From assembly GCA_965267245.1 (NCBI GenBank), contig OZ253939.1, positions 1,922,001 through 1,986,000 on the forward strand: a stretch of DNA of 64,000 nt. Direction: 5' to 3'. Position 1 is the stretch's first letter. Every line of letters begins with the position of its first letter. The position numbers were made by a program, and so were the translations under genes. This DNA is from JANSWY01 sp965267245 (GTDB taxonomy: Bacteria; Bacteroidota; Bacteroidia; Cytophagales; Cyclobacteriaceae). The notes below the pieces were generated by a model that did not search any database, was not told the DNA's origin, and worked only from the letters and a program-made list of their open reading frames with translations. This document shows positions 53,787-63,882 of the stretch, piece by piece.

Positions 53787-54593
53787 TTAGAATACCTGTT
53801 TGATTTGCATGGCTCCTTCCCTCTTCAGGTGTTCAAATTTGCCATTTGAATACTTATAAAACCTCACGGCCATTACCAGAAATATTCCAGTGTTCTCTGG
53901 GACTGGTCTACCTTCATTAGCAGAAATTTGAGCTGTAATTGGTTCAGTAGGCATCTTAAGCATCGGCAACATTTGACTCTCATATGAACCATACTTACCA
54001 TGCGCCTCTTCATGCTGTGGAAAATAACTACTCAATTCATTAGAGTACTCATAATCTGAAAGCACAATAAGACTTGCCGTGATCTTAAAATTAGTTGCCT
54101 CCTTGGGAGCTTCAAATGCACGCTCCGGAACGAATGATGGGAAATGAAGAATTATATGACCTCTGTGACTTCCCTTCTGAATATGGTACTTGGCATCAAA
54201 TGTTTGTTCATAGGGATGATTGCTATTGAACTCAAAACCCGTAAGGTTATGTCCATGCTTGCTTAGATATAACGGTCTTGTACCTGTTTTTCCAGGTTCA
54301 TGCTTAGCCAGGTTTCGAAACTGAGCGGTGAGTTTACCAGAAACATATGTTTCACACAACTCACTCATTTCTTCTGTCAGAGAGTTCCTTAAAACTTTTG
54401 CCATCATTGAGGCTACCCCAAATTCTTTTTGATTTTTTCTTAGTTCCGCGTAAGATGCTTTGTTTTTGATTTGGTCAGCAGTGGGTCCTCCTTTTTTGGC
54501 AATAATGGGATTTTCAACTCCTTTAATCTTGTAGACTCTATATCCCTTTGGTGGCTTTACAATGTCGCTACTTAAATCCACGTTTATGCTCAT
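53787..54593 (-). CDS. Conserved Bacteroidota hypothetical protein (268 aa)
   Basis: A 268-residue soluble protein with GPTADQIKNKASYAELRKN near residue 38, an element I associate with a family seen in many Bacteroidota genomes but without a function. Residues 100-260 are beta-rich. It precedes the MpaB-like gene by 30 bases on the same strand and may be cotranscribed. Confidence 0.6.
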   Translation of the reverse strand: MSINVDLSSDIVKPPKGYRVYKIKGVENPIIAKKGGPTADQIKNKASYAELRKNQKEFGVASMMAKVLRNSLTEEMSELCETYVSGKLTAQFRNLAKHEPGKTGTRPLYLSKHGHNLTGFEFNSNHPYEQTFDAKYHIQKGSHRGHIILHFPSFVPERAFEAPKEATNFKITASLIVLSDYEYSNELSSYFPQHEEAHGKYGSYESQMLPMLKMPTEPITAQISANEGRPVPENTGIFLVMAVRFYKYSNGKFEHLKREGAMQIKQVF

Positions 54594-54924
54594 AGGTAGG
54601 TTCTAACTTTTTGATTAGTAAGTAATTAATTGAAGTAGCTTAAATATATAACATTAAAAAATATTATAAAAGGCTTATTTTTAAAAAGTTACATCATCAA
54701 ATCGGCTCTAAAACAATTTTTTACTTTTTTGATCAAAATTGCACTCAGTTTAGCAAAATCAACAATTCCGATTCTTTTTGTATAACTATTTGAAGATTAA
54801 TTGGTATTTTTAAAATTGACTTCTTTGAGATAATTGAGTTTCTAATTAAAATCCTGGATTTTTAAAACTATTTTTGTTGAAATCGTATGTATTCAGATAC
54901 ACCCATACTTTATTAAAATCAGTT
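54594..54924. other. AT-rich divergent intergenic region
   Basis: About 330 bases, strongly A/T-rich and without coding potential. It contains a perfect -7 box TATTTTTG at 54869-54876 for the SulP gene. The in-frame TTG at 54874 lies within this box, so it cannot be the start of translation. Confidence 0.5.
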
Positions 54925-56526
54925 ATGACGGAACCAAATCACAAAAACCCACTAGCCAATTTATCTTCTGACCTCCCCGCAGGTTTAGTTGTATTTCTTG
55001 TGGCAATTCCTCTATGTTTAGGTATAGCCCTTGCATCAGGAGCACCAATGTTTTCTGGGCTGATAGCAGGTATCGTTGGAGGTATTGTAGTAGGGTTTGC
55101 AAGTGGATCTCAGCTTTCTGTAAGTGGTCCCGCAGCTGGTTTAACTGTGATTGTTCTAAATGCCATCGAGGATCTCGGAGCATTCGAATCATTCCTGTTG
55201 GCGGTTTTTCTTGCGGGTGTAATTCAAATTGTTCTAGGTTTCCTTAGAGCGGGTATTATCGGGCACTATTTTCCTTCTTCAGTTATTAAGGGCATGCTTG
55301 CTGCGATTGGGTTAATTCTGATTCTAAAACAGATTCCTCATGCATTGGGTGATGACAAGGATTATGAAGGTGATGATTCTTTCTGGCAACCTGATGGAGA
55401 AAATACTTTTACTGAAATCATTCTTGCAGTTCAAAATATTTCCCCTGGTGCACTGATCATCAGTTTGATATCCCTGGTGGTCCTGTGGTTCTGGGCACGT
55501 CCCGTCATGCAAAGAATGAGCTGGACTAAAATTATTCCTGGACCATTAGTGGTGGTTCTTCTGGGAATAGGATTGAATGCATTATTTAAGACAGTAAACC
55601 CGAGTCTTTTCTTGAGTGGAGATCATCTAGTAAGCTTAGAAATATTCAACTCCATGGATGATTTCCTGGGAGCATTTACTTTACCTGATTTCACCCAATT
55701 GTTTAATCCTGAGATTTATGTGGTTGCCGGAACGATTGCAGTGATAGCAAGTTTAGAAACATTATTAAGTTTGGATGCCGTAGACAAATTAGACCCTTAC
55801 AAGAGAATTGCCCCTCAAAGCAGGGAACTCAAAGCTCAAGGATTAGGTAATTTGGTTTCTGGACTTATTGGAGGATTGCCAGTAACAGCTGTAATCGTGA
55901 GAAGTTCTGCGAATGTATCTTCAGGAGCAAAAACAAAAATGTCCGCTGTTATACACGGCCTCTTTCTTTTAGCCAGTGTTGTATTGATACCAAAATTCCT
56001 AAATCTAATTCCATTGGCGTCATTAGCTGCTATACTGCTTCAGGTGGGATATAAGCTTGCTAATCCAAAAATCTTCAAAGGGTTATATGCACAAGGCTAT
56101 TCGCAATTCATTCCATTTGCCATAACCGTTACAGCAATCATGTTTACCGACCTACTAAAAGGTATCATGGTGGGTATTGTCATCGGTATATTCTATGTGG
56201 TAAGGACTAACTTGAATGAAGCAATTAAAATATCAGTTGAAGGTAAAAAATATACCATTAGCATGTTGAAAGATGTATCCTTCCTCAACAAAGCGAAGCT
56301 AAGAAGAACGCTAGAGTCCGTACCAGAAGGTGCAACAGTTATCTTTGATGGAAGTAAATCTGTATTTGTGGATCATGACATCATTGAAACCATTCAGGAT
56401 TTTGAATACACAGCGGAATTCAACAACATCGACATCACTTATATCCGAACAGATGATGCGAAAGTTCCTTTCTTCTGCAAAAAGAATTACGAAAATCAGG
56501 AAAATAAACTCAAAGAGTCAGCGTAG
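54925..56526 (+). CDS. SulP-family anion transporter
   Basis: A 533-residue transporter with the SulP signature (DLPAGLVVFLVAIPLCLGIALASGAP split over TM1), about 11-12 transmembrane helices, and a C-terminal STAS-like domain (from about residue 440, ATVIFDGSKSVFVDHDII). Bacterial SulP proteins carry sulfate, bicarbonate or dicarboxylates. The ATG at 54925 is chosen because the longer ORF starts inside the promoter. Confidence 0.88.
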   Translation: MTEPNHKNPLANLSSDLPAGLVVFLVAIPLCLGIALASGAPMFSGLIAGIVGGIVVGFASGSQLSVSGPAAGLTVIVLNAIEDLGAFESFLLAVFLAGVIQIVLGFLRAGIIGHYFPSSVIKGMLAAIGLILILKQIPHALGDDKDYEGDDSFWQPDGENTFTEIILAVQNISPGALIISLISLVVLWFWARPVMQRMSWTKIIPGPLVVVLLGIGLNALFKTVNPSLFLSGDHLVSLEIFNSMDDFLGAFTLPDFTQLFNPEIYVVAGTIAVIASLETLLSLDAVDKLDPYKRIAPQSRELKAQGLGNLVSGLIGGLPVTAVIVRSSANVSSGAKTKMSAVIHGLFLLASVVLIPKFLNLIPLASLAAILLQVGYKLANPKIFKGLYAQGYSQFIPFAITVTAIMFTDLLKGIMVGIVIGIFYVVRTNLNEAIKISVEGKKYTISMLKDVSFLNKAKLRRTLESVPEGATVIFDGSKSVFVDHDIIETIQDFEYTAEFNNIDITYIRTDDAKVPFFCKKNYENQENKLKESA

Positions 56527-56562
56527 TAAGGGTAAATCATAAAATTCTATTACTTTGGCGAA

Positions 56563-56760
56563 ATGAAGACGCATCTAAAATGTGTTGTTTATAGATTCTT
56601 TGCGGCTTATATGTTAATTATAAGTAGCCTATGTTTTCAAAGTTGTGCCCGAAGTTCCCGTGTCAAAACGGTTAAACCTATTGCCAGACACCGTTACTAT
56701 AACCCTAAACGAGATAAGCATCGTAAGAGAACACGCACCGTCATGAAAAAGTATCACTAG
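56563..56760 (+). CDS. Small basic lipoprotein-like protein (65 aa)
   Basis: A 65-residue precursor with a hydrophobic segment (FFAAYMLIISSLCFQSC) ending in a possible lipobox cysteine, then a highly basic tail (RHRYYNPKRDKHRKRTRT). It lies three bases before the gamma-glutamyltransferase gene on the same strand. The function is unknown. Confidence 0.5.
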   Translation: MKTHLKCVVYRFFAAYMLIISSLCFQSCARSSRVKTVKPIARHRYYNPKRDKHRKRTRTVMKKYH

Positions 56761-56763
56761 CGA

Positions 56764-58455
56764 ATGAAGTATGGATTTTATGTGCTGATTACATTTTTTG
56801 TACTCAGTTGCTCCAACCCAGAAATTGAAGCCCCTCCCATTGAAGGTACTATTGGAGATTCGGCAATGGTCGTTACAGCACACCCTTTGGCTACTAAGGT
56901 CGGACTTGATGTTTTAAAGAAAGGTGGTAATGCATTTGATGCGGCATTTGCTATAAAATTTACTTTAGCAGTAGTATACCCAGTGGCTGGTAATATCGGT
57001 GGCGGAGGTTTTGCCGTTTTCAAAACTGAAGATGGATCCTATGGCTCATTAGATTTTAGGGAAAAGGCTCCTCTAGAGGCACATAAAGATATGTATCTGG
57101 ATAGTTTGGGGAATGTAGTTCCAAATAAAAGTACTCTGGGTCACATGGCGGCAGGAGTTCCTGGTACCGTGGCTGGAATATTTGCACTTCATGAAAAATA
57201 TGGAACCCTACCCTATAAAGAGTTAATTGAACCGGCGATTAAGCATGCTCAATCTGGCGTGGTATTGCAACAATTTGATGTTAATAATATCAATAAATAC
57301 CAACATGAGTTTAGGACAGTCAACAGAGATAGTATTCACTTCTTAAAAAATGGTGAATGGCAATCTGGAGACACATTGTTTCACCAGGACCTTGCCAGGT
57401 CATTAATCCACATTCAGGAACTTGGCAAAGAGGCCTTTTATGAAGGACCAATAGCCGATCTAATTGTAGAGGAGAATAAAATGGGTGGTGGTTTAATCGG
57501 ATATAATGACCTTAAAAACTATCAACCTCAATGGCGAGAACCATTAATATCTGATTACAAAGGACATATAATAATCGCAATGCCACCACCTAGTAGCGGG
57601 GGCGTTGCAATAGTCCAACTGCTCAAAAGTGCTGAGGAATTTGATCTGGAAAAATTGGACCATAATTCAGCTCCTTATATTCATATACTAACAGAACTGG
57701 AAAGAAGAGTTTATGCAGATCGGGCAACCTACCTGGGTGACCCGGATTATTTTGACGTTCCCGTTGAAATGCTAATAAGTAGTGCTTATAATAAAGATAG
57801 AGTATCAGATATTGATCTCGAAAAAGCAACATCAAGCCAGGACATTAAAGAGGGAAATGTGGAGATCATTGAGAGCATAGAAACTACTCATTTCTCTATC
57901 ATAGACAAATGGGGTAATGCTGTATCTCTGACAACAACCCTAAACAGTTATTTTGGATGCAAGGTAATGGTAAGTGGTGCTGGGTTCTTCCTTAACAACG
58001 AGATGGATGACTTTAGTGCAAAACCTGGAGTTCCCAATCTTTTTGGGCTTGTTGGGGCTGAAGCAAATGCTATCCATCCGGAAAAACGAATGCTAAGTTC
58101 AATGACACCAACCATCCTGGAAAAAGATGGAAGAGTTAAACTGATATTGGGTACCCCTGGAGGCTCAACCATTATCACCTCTGTATTTCAGACAGCATTG
58201 AACGTTTTAGATCACAATATGACATTGCAACAAGCGGTCAATGCACCAAAATTACATCACCAATGGCTGCCAGATCGGATTCTATATGAAAGAAGTACTC
58301 TTGACTCTCTTATACTGAATCAATTGGCACAATATGGACATACTGTTGAAGAGCGTGGTGAGATCGGGCGATTACAATGTATTTACGTCCGTGAAGATGG
58401 CAAAATAGAAGGAGCCTCTGATCGAAGGGGGTATGGAGCAGCGATGGGATACTAA
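56764..58455 (+). CDS. ggt: Gamma-glutamyltransferase
   Basis: A 563-residue lipoprotein (lipobox VLSC, C16). The N-terminal nucleophile after autocleavage should be T374 (ETTHFS). The large-subunit motif GGNAFDAAFAIKFTLAVVYP, GNIGGGGFAVF and the later APKLHHQWLPD are conserved. It cleaves glutathione and other gamma-glutamyl compounds in the periplasm. Convergent overlap of four bases with the OmpA gene. Confidence 0.93.
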   Translation: MKYGFYVLITFFVLSCSNPEIEAPPIEGTIGDSAMVVTAHPLATKVGLDVLKKGGNAFDAAFAIKFTLAVVYPVAGNIGGGGFAVFKTEDGSYGSLDFREKAPLEAHKDMYLDSLGNVVPNKSTLGHMAAGVPGTVAGIFALHEKYGTLPYKELIEPAIKHAQSGVVLQQFDVNNINKYQHEFRTVNRDSIHFLKNGEWQSGDTLFHQDLARSLIHIQELGKEAFYEGPIADLIVEENKMGGGLIGYNDLKNYQPQWREPLISDYKGHIIIAMPPPSSGGVAIVQLLKSAEEFDLEKLDHNSAPYIHILTELERRVYADRATYLGDPDYFDVPVEMLISSAYNKDRVSDIDLEKATSSQDIKEGNVEIIESIETTHFSIIDKWGNAVSLTTTLNSYFGCKVMVSGAGFFLNNEMDDFSAKPGVPNLFGLVGAEANAIHPEKRMLSSMTPTILEKDGRVKLILGTPGGSTIITSVFQTALNVLDHNMTLQQAVNAPKLHHQWLPDRILYERSTLDSLILNQLAQYGHTVEERGEIGRLQCIYVREDGKIEGASDRRGYGAAMGY

Positions 58456-59996
58456 GGTTCTACTACCTCAAACTCTACTCTTCTGTTTAACTTTCTTGTT
58501 TCCTCATCAGCATTACTGGCTATTGGTTTTGTACCCCCAAATCCCTTACCAGAAATCCTTTTGGCCTCTACACCATTATCCACAAGGTACTGCTTTACCG
58601 CATCTACTCTATCCTGAGATAATTTGATATTCGCTGCTTTATTACCAGTATTATCAGTATGTCCTGATAGGAATATCATTACTTCAGGGTTTTCATTCAT
58701 CATCCTTACCATCAGGTTCAATTGTGATTCTGAACCTGATAAGAACTTATCTGAAGCTCTTTCAAATAGCACATTGCTCAGTTCAATGATATTGCCAATA
58801 ATCAATGGCTCCAATTGAATTGTCCAAACACTATCCTCTAAATCAAGAAGATTTAGTTTCTCTTCATATGGCAAATATCCCTTCTTGTCTGCCAGAATTG
58901 AGACAAATGATTCATCCGGTAATGAAAACTTAAATTGTCCATCATCATTGGTTGAAATGCTTTTATCGGTGTTTGTATCCTCTACTGTCAATTGAATACT
59001 TGCATTCACACCTTGCCCTGTCTTCGCGTCTCTCACAACTCCATTGACTACTCTAAACCCAGGCATCTCCTGTATCACTGAATCAATTTGCTGAACAATT
59101 GAGTCTTTGGATATTTTAACTCTTTTAATATCTCCATAGCCATCACTATTAGTAGTTGAACTGTAGTAAGCATAGTCATCTCCCGGCAACAGGAAGAAGT
59201 CCCTTTCTGATCCTTCTGTATTGATACCAGAGAGATTGATTGGTTTGCTCCAGTTTTTCCAGGTTTCGTCAAGTCTTTCTGAAATGAATAAATCGAAACT
59301 ACCTTTTCCATCATGACCATTTGACGAAAAAACCAAATGTTTATTATCAGGTAATAAAAAGGCCGATAGTTCCTGAAACGGAGTATTTATGGATTTACCC
59401 AGATTCGTCAATTTACCAATGTCTCCATTAGGTTCTATCACTGCAACATAAATGTCTTCCACCCCATAACTTGCAGTGGACTCCATTGCAAGGGTAATGT
59501 ATTTCCCGTCAGCACTAACATTTCCGGAAATATAACCTGACCGCTTTCGAAAATATGGAATGCTGAGATTTATGGGTTTGGCCCATTTACCATTCGTGAA
59601 TTCACTAATAGAAATTCCATTTGGCGCGTTGATGTTACTGACACCATATTGCTGGGAGATCAACATATATTTACCTCCACCAATAAATCCTAAAATTGAG
59701 TTTCTAAAATTGTTATTTATATCTATTCCCAAATTAATTGGTTTCGACCAACCTGATGAATCCTTCTTTGCATACCAGATATCCCCTTCATCCTGAGAGC
59801 CTTTTATATTTCGGATGTGATTTGCACGTTCAAAGAAGATCATCTCCCCAGACGGGTGTAAAACCGGGTGAATCTCATAAACTGCAGAATTTACTTCCTG
59901 TACAGGTGTTACCTCAAATGTTTGTAACTGAGCCTGTGAAGAAAAAAACTGAATGGAAATTATGAAAACCAGTAATTGTCTAAAAATTGAATTCAT
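58452..59996 (-). CDS. OmpA-family protein with PD40 and carboxypeptidase-regulatory domains
   Basis: A 514-residue exported protein: signal (residues 1-23, FFSSQAQ), a PD40/WD40-like propeller (about 30-280), a CarboxypepD_reg-like sandwich (about 305-380) and a C-terminal OmpA domain (about 400-514) with the peptidoglycan-binding LSGHTDNTGNKAANIKLSQDRVDAV pattern. It links the outer membrane to peptidoglycan. The ORF extends 20 codons further; the ATG at 59996 gives a proper signal peptide. Confidence 0.85.
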   Translation of the reverse strand: MNSIFRQLLVFIISIQFFSSQAQLQTFEVTPVQEVNSAVYEIHPVLHPSGEMIFFERANHIRNIKGSQDEGDIWYAKKDSSGWSKPINLGIDINNNFRNSILGFIGGGKYMLISQQYGVSNINAPNGISISEFTNGKWAKPINLSIPYFRKRSGYISGNVSADGKYITLAMESTASYGVEDIYVAVIEPNGDIGKLTNLGKSINTPFQELSAFLLPDNKHLVFSSNGHDGKGSFDLFISERLDETWKNWSKPINLSGINTEGSERDFFLLPGDDYAYYSSTTNSDGYGDIKRVKISKDSIVQQIDSVIQEMPGFRVVNGVVRDAKTGQGVNASIQLTVEDTNTDKSISTNDDGQFKFSLPDESFVSILADKKGYLPYEEKLNLLDLEDSVWTIQLEPLIIGNIIELSNVLFERASDKFLSGSESQLNLMVRMMNENPEVMIFLSGHTDNTGNKAANIKLSQDRVDAVKQYLVDNGVEAKRISGKGFGGTKPIASNADEETRKLNRRVEFEVVEP

Positions 59997-60074
59997 GCCT
60001 GCTGTTTTGAAATTCTGAGCAATCTTAACCAAAACCATGTAATTAAGGTAAACCAAGGCTTAATAATTAGTATT

Positions 60075-60995
60075 TTAATACCCTTTATCAACATTTACAA
60101 TATGCAGTGGTTCGTCACCATTCATCACCCTTTTGTAGTTCTTGAAAATCTCAGGAACCGCTGCTGCTGGGTTTGTGATACTTGCAATATGTGGTGTCAT
60201 TTTGATTTTGGGGTGATGCCAGATCGGGTTATTTTTAGGTAAAGGCTCTTCTTCAAAAACATCTAGGAATGCCCCTGTTAATTTACCCATATCGATTGCC
60301 TCCAATATATCTTTCTCCACTTGCTGATATCCTCTACCAACACTAATCAGATATGTAGGGTTTGACAATTTTACAAAGAGTGACTTATTCAGGACCCCTC
60401 TTGTCTCTTTGGTCATTGGCAACAGACAGACCAATACATTAATCTCATCAAGAAAGCGATCAATTTCAGTATCAACATAACTTTTCACTCCCTGCAAACT
60501 CTTCCTACTTTTACTGAGTCCGGAAACTTCGAATCCAAGGTATGTTAATTTTTTAGCTACATCTGTTCCTAATTGCCCCAACCCCATTACACCAATTCTC
60601 ACAGAAATCTCAGGAAATGTTACCTGATCCCAGATTTTACTCTCTTGGTCATTTCGGTACTTGTCCATGTTTCTGTGATAATCAAGCACTGCCATTATCA
60701 CAAAATTACTCATTGATGAAGCAATAGTTTGACTTACAATTCTAGTAAGAGGAATATTGGGGAGATCAGGATCATTTAACATATGATCTGCCCCAGCTCC
60801 CATTGAACACATGAGTTTTAGGTTTGGAAATTGTGAGAGAACCCCATAAGGGTGTAACCATAATACGGCACAAGTCACATCATCTGGTCTACTAATATTG
60901 GGGTATACCTGAACATCCAATGAAGGGTCACATTTCATAAACTCATCTATCCAGGTTTGTGGATCTCGTGTGGGAGCAATTATGGCAATACTCAT
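60075..60995 (-). CDS. D-2-hydroxyacid dehydrogenase (GhrA-like)
   Basis: A 306-residue NAD(P)-dependent enzyme with the nucleotide motif GLGQLGTDVAKKL, LLPMTKETRGVLNKSLF, GRGYQQVEKDI, DVFEEEPLP and catalytic His in MTPHIASIT. It resembles glyoxylate/hydroxypyruvate reductase A. It lies 12 bases downstream of the glycosylase gene on the same strand. Confidence 0.85.
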   Translation of the reverse strand: MSIAIIAPTRDPQTWIDEFMKCDPSLDVQVYPNISRPDDVTCAVLWLHPYGVLSQFPNLKLMCSMGAGADHMLNDPDLPNIPLTRIVSQTIASSMSNFVIMAVLDYHRNMDKYRNDQESKIWDQVTFPEISVRIGVMGLGQLGTDVAKKLTYLGFEVSGLSKSRKSLQGVKSYVDTEIDRFLDEINVLVCLLPMTKETRGVLNKSLFVKLSNPTYLISVGRGYQQVEKDILEAIDMGKLTGAFLDVFEEEPLPKNNPIWHHPKIKMTPHIASITNPAAAVPEIFKNYKRVMNGDEPLHIVNVDKGY

Positions 60996-61007
60996 CTTGT
61001 GATTCGG

Positions 61008-61628
61008 TTATCTATAATCCGGCTTACTAATATACTTACTCCCTTTCAAAGTGAAACGCCAAAGTAATTGAGCATCTTCTTCTGCATAATCAACTCCTAC
61101 TCTTCTCCTTTCTTCAATCTCAAATTCCTGAATGATTCCCTCAGTTATCCATATTTCGTCTCCTGAAAGATCTACTCCGTAGTGGTTCAATTCAATTCCC
61201 ATCGCTTTGGCCACATTTCCAGGACCAGACGATATATTTGGACCAGGTCTTTTTATTTGTCTCCTGGAATGCATTATATCTACTCCTTCAATTGGCTCAA
61301 TAGCCCTGACTAATATTGCATCAGCCATCCCTATTTTATTCGTGACTATATTGAACATTCTGTGAATCCCGTAACAAAGGTAAACATACACCATTCCAGC
61401 TCTTCCGTACATTATTTCCGTTCTCTTAGTGCGTTTTAGAAATGCATGACAAGCTTTATCCCTCCTACCATTATAGGCTTCAGTTTCCACAATGGTTCCT
61501 GATGTATGCTGACCATTAATATTAGTATGTAATACCTTTCCAACTAAGTTTTTAGCTATCTGAACCACATCATCATGCTCATAAAAATCTATGCTTAGTT
61601 TTTCCAAATCTTTTAGTGCGTTGTTCAC
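61008..61628 (-). CDS. DNA-3-methyladenine glycosylase (AAG type)
   Basis: A 206-residue base-excision enzyme of the MPG/AAG family with the intercalating/active-site region ETEAYNGRRDKACHAF, YVYLCYGIHRMFNIV and the RPGPNISSGPGNVAKAMGI turn. It removes alkylated purines from DNA. It is the first gene of a pair with the hydroxyacid dehydrogenase. Confidence 0.9.
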   Translation of the reverse strand: MNNALKDLEKLSIDFYEHDDVVQIAKNLVGKVLHTNINGQHTSGTIVETEAYNGRRDKACHAFLKRTKRTEIMYGRAGMVYVYLCYGIHRMFNIVTNKIGMADAILVRAIEPIEGVDIMHSRRQIKRPGPNISSGPGNVAKAMGIELNHYGVDLSGDEIWITEGIIQEFEIEERRRVGVDYAEEDAQLLWRFTLKGSKYISKPDYR

Positions 61629-61688
61629 GTTATTGAATGAAGCAAATGCTTATAATTGTGTAGAACATATAAAACCTAAATTTAAATT

Positions 61689-62555
61689 ATGAAGACCAAA
61701 TTGATACAACCTTTGCTTATTGTAGCATTACTTTCATTTAGTTCAATAGCTTTTAGTCAGGAAATCAACACCCCTTGGCCAAGTCCAACTTGTAAAGTTG
61801 AACAATCATTCGGTTTAAGCACGGTCACCATTGATTATTCCAGACCTGGTGTAAAGGGAAGGAAAATTTTTGGAGGACTGGTTCCATACGGTAAAATATG
61901 GAGAACTGGTGCCAACTTCTCTACCAAAATCAAGTTCAGCAAAGATGTTAAGCTGGAGGGTAATGATGTAAAAGCAGGTGAGTATGCCCTGTATACCATT
62001 CCTGGTGAAACTGAGTGGACTGTAATGCTCTACAATGACCTGACTCTAGGTGGAAACGTAGCAAACTACAAGACTGAAAATGAGTTACTTCGATTCACAG
62101 TTCCGGCAATCAAAATGAGTGAAACTGTGGAATCTTTCACAATAAACCTTGATGATTTACGAGATGACTCAGCAACACTTTATATTATTTGGGAAAGCAC
62201 TTATGTCCCAATGAAGCTTACTATTGATACCCAGACGGAAGTAATTGCTCAGATCGAGAGGTTTGCTAATAACCCAGAAGCTTCTCTAGGAGGAGCCTAC
62301 TATCAAGCTGCCAGTTATTATGAAAGTATTGATAAAGATTTAGAAAAAGCCTTAGTCTGGATCACAAAAGCGACCGAAATAAACCCAAATGCATTCTGGA
62401 TGACTAGAAGAAAATCATTAATTGAAGCAAAACTTGGTAAGTATAAGGAAGCTATTAAAAGTGCTGAGTTGAGCTTAAAGGTGGCCAAGGAAAGAAATAA
62501 TGAAGACTATGTTAGAATGAACACAGCTTCAATTGAAGAGTGGAAGAAAAAATAA
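61689..62555 (+). CDS. DUF2911 protein with C-terminal TPR
   Basis: A 288-residue exported protein (signal ending AFSQ, residue 24). The DUF2911 domain has the typical PSPTCKVEQSFGLSTVTIDYSRPGVKGR pattern in two strands and GKIWRTGANFSTKIKFS. A short TPR follows (ALVWITKATEINPNAFWMTRR). The function is unknown; the family is frequent in Bacteroidota. Confidence 0.8.
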   Translation: MKTKLIQPLLIVALLSFSSIAFSQEINTPWPSPTCKVEQSFGLSTVTIDYSRPGVKGRKIFGGLVPYGKIWRTGANFSTKIKFSKDVKLEGNDVKAGEYALYTIPGETEWTVMLYNDLTLGGNVANYKTENELLRFTVPAIKMSETVESFTINLDDLRDDSATLYIIWESTYVPMKLTIDTQTEVIAQIERFANNPEASLGGAYYQAASYYESIDKDLEKALVWITKATEINPNAFWMTRRKSLIEAKLGKYKEAIKSAELSLKVAKERNNEDYVRMNTASIEEWKKK

Positions 62556-62581
62556 TTTTCCCGTAAGAATATTTCAAATCA

Positions 62582-62608
62582 AAAAGACAGGCTAATGCCT
62601 GTCTTTTT
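62582..62608 (+). terminator. Terminator after the DUF2911 gene
   Basis: AAAGACAGGC-TAAT-GCCTGTCTTT forms a ten-pair stem, followed by four further T. Confidence 0.85.
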
Positions 62609-62610
62609 TT

Positions 62611-62901
62611 GGTTTAGGTTAGCAAGATCGCTTCATAAGAATGCAATTTTGCTTCTAGATTTGGTTAGCAAACTTTCAATCATAAATTGATCATTATGAC
62701 CAAATATTAATTGATCGTAATCCGCTATTTAAATAGAATATTAGGGAATACAAAATTTTCAAAACGATATTTTCCAGGTGGCAAAATCTACTCTAAACGA
62801 TCTGAACATCAATTCATTATCATTTGATAATAGTGTGCTTTCCCTAATTCAAAGAAAACCAAGGCCTTAACTTTAATGATGAAAGTTTGAGTAGAACAGA
62901 T
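62611..62901. other. Intergenic region with recurrent GGTTTAGGTTAGCAA element
   Basis: About 290 bases without coding potential between convergent genes. It begins with GGTTTAGGTTAGCAA (62611-62625), an exact 15-base match to 9042-9056, and a shorter GGTTAGCAAA occurs at 62663-62672. TAGGTTAGCAAA is also found after ftsE (37817-37828). I see no other feature here. Confidence 0.4.
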
Positions 62902-63882
62902 TTAATAAACCAAATTAATTTCATCCCTAATTTGGTCAAGTAACTTGATCAACACTAAACTTTTGGACAATGGCATCACCTCACTTTCAGTCTTGTTTTG
63001 CATGATACAGTTGGTAACATGCAGCGCCTCATAGTAATAGCCAATTGAGTCATAACCAAAGTCCTCCAGGATCACTTCACGGTCCGGGTAATAAACAGTG
63101 ACCGCAGATGGTTCGTGAAACTTCCCACTGATTTTGATGGTTCCGTTATCGCAGTAAAGTATCAACTCTGTAGGTGTAGTTGCTACGAGAGAGGATCGAA
63201 GCACTGCAGTTTCTCCAGATTCATAAGAAAATAAAACCTTCGTCTCTTCATCAACACCATCCTTATTTTTGCGAGCAAATGCCTTAATCTCATTCGGATA
63301 ACCAATTATAGAAAGAGCTGCAAAAACCGGATAAATACCAATATCTAGTAAACTCCCACCCCCAAGTGATTTCTTCCAGAGTCGATGATCAGGGTTATGT
63401 ATTGCCTTAAAACCAAAATCTGCTTCCAGAGAAATGACCTTACCAAGCTCTTGTGATTCGATTATCTCCTTTACTTTCAAAAAGTGTGGTAAAAAGGCAG
63501 TCCACATCGCCTCCATTAGAAAAAGCTGTTTCTGGCGGGCTACATCTACCATCTCAACTACTTCACTTTCATTCATGGCAAAAGGTTTTTCGCATAGTAC
63601 ATGTTTCCCATGATTTAAGGCTAGCAAGGTATGTTCCTTATGAAATGAATGGGGTGACGCTATATAAATTACATCAACATTCTCATCCTTAACAAGCGAT
63701 TGATAGTTTCCATAATTTTTCTTAGCTCCATGTTCGTTAGCAAATTCTGCTGCTCTTGCTACATCTCTCGAGGCAATGGCATACAAAGTTGCTCCAGGTA
63801 CTTTATCTAAATCTTTTGCGAATTTAGCAGCTATTTTACCCGCTCCTATTATCCCCCAATTAACTATTTTGTTTGATTCCAT
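62902..63882 (-). CDS. Gfo/Idh/MocA-family oxidoreductase
   Basis: A 326-residue NAD(P)-dependent sugar oxidoreductase with the N-terminal Rossmann motif GIIGAGKIAAKFA, the EKPFAMNESE motif (ending in the catalytic lysine region) and DIGIYPVFAAL. Family members oxidise or reduce sugars and inositols. The exact substrate is not deducible. The upstream gene on this strand overlaps its start by 23 bases. Confidence 0.9.
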   Translation of the reverse strand: MESNKIVNWGIIGAGKIAAKFAKDLDKVPGATLYAIASRDVARAAEFANEHGAKKNYGNYQSLVKDENVDVIYIASPHSFHKEHTLLALNHGKHVLCEKPFAMNESEVVEMVDVARQKQLFLMEAMWTAFLPHFLKVKEIIESQELGKVISLEADFGFKAIHNPDHRLWKKSLGGGSLLDIGIYPVFAALSIIGYPNEIKAFARKNKDGVDEETKVLFSYESGETAVLRSSLVATTPTELILYCDNGTIKISGKFHEPSAVTVYYPDREVILEDFGYDSIGYYYEALHVTNCIMQNKTESEVMPLSKSLVLIKLLDQIRDEINLVY

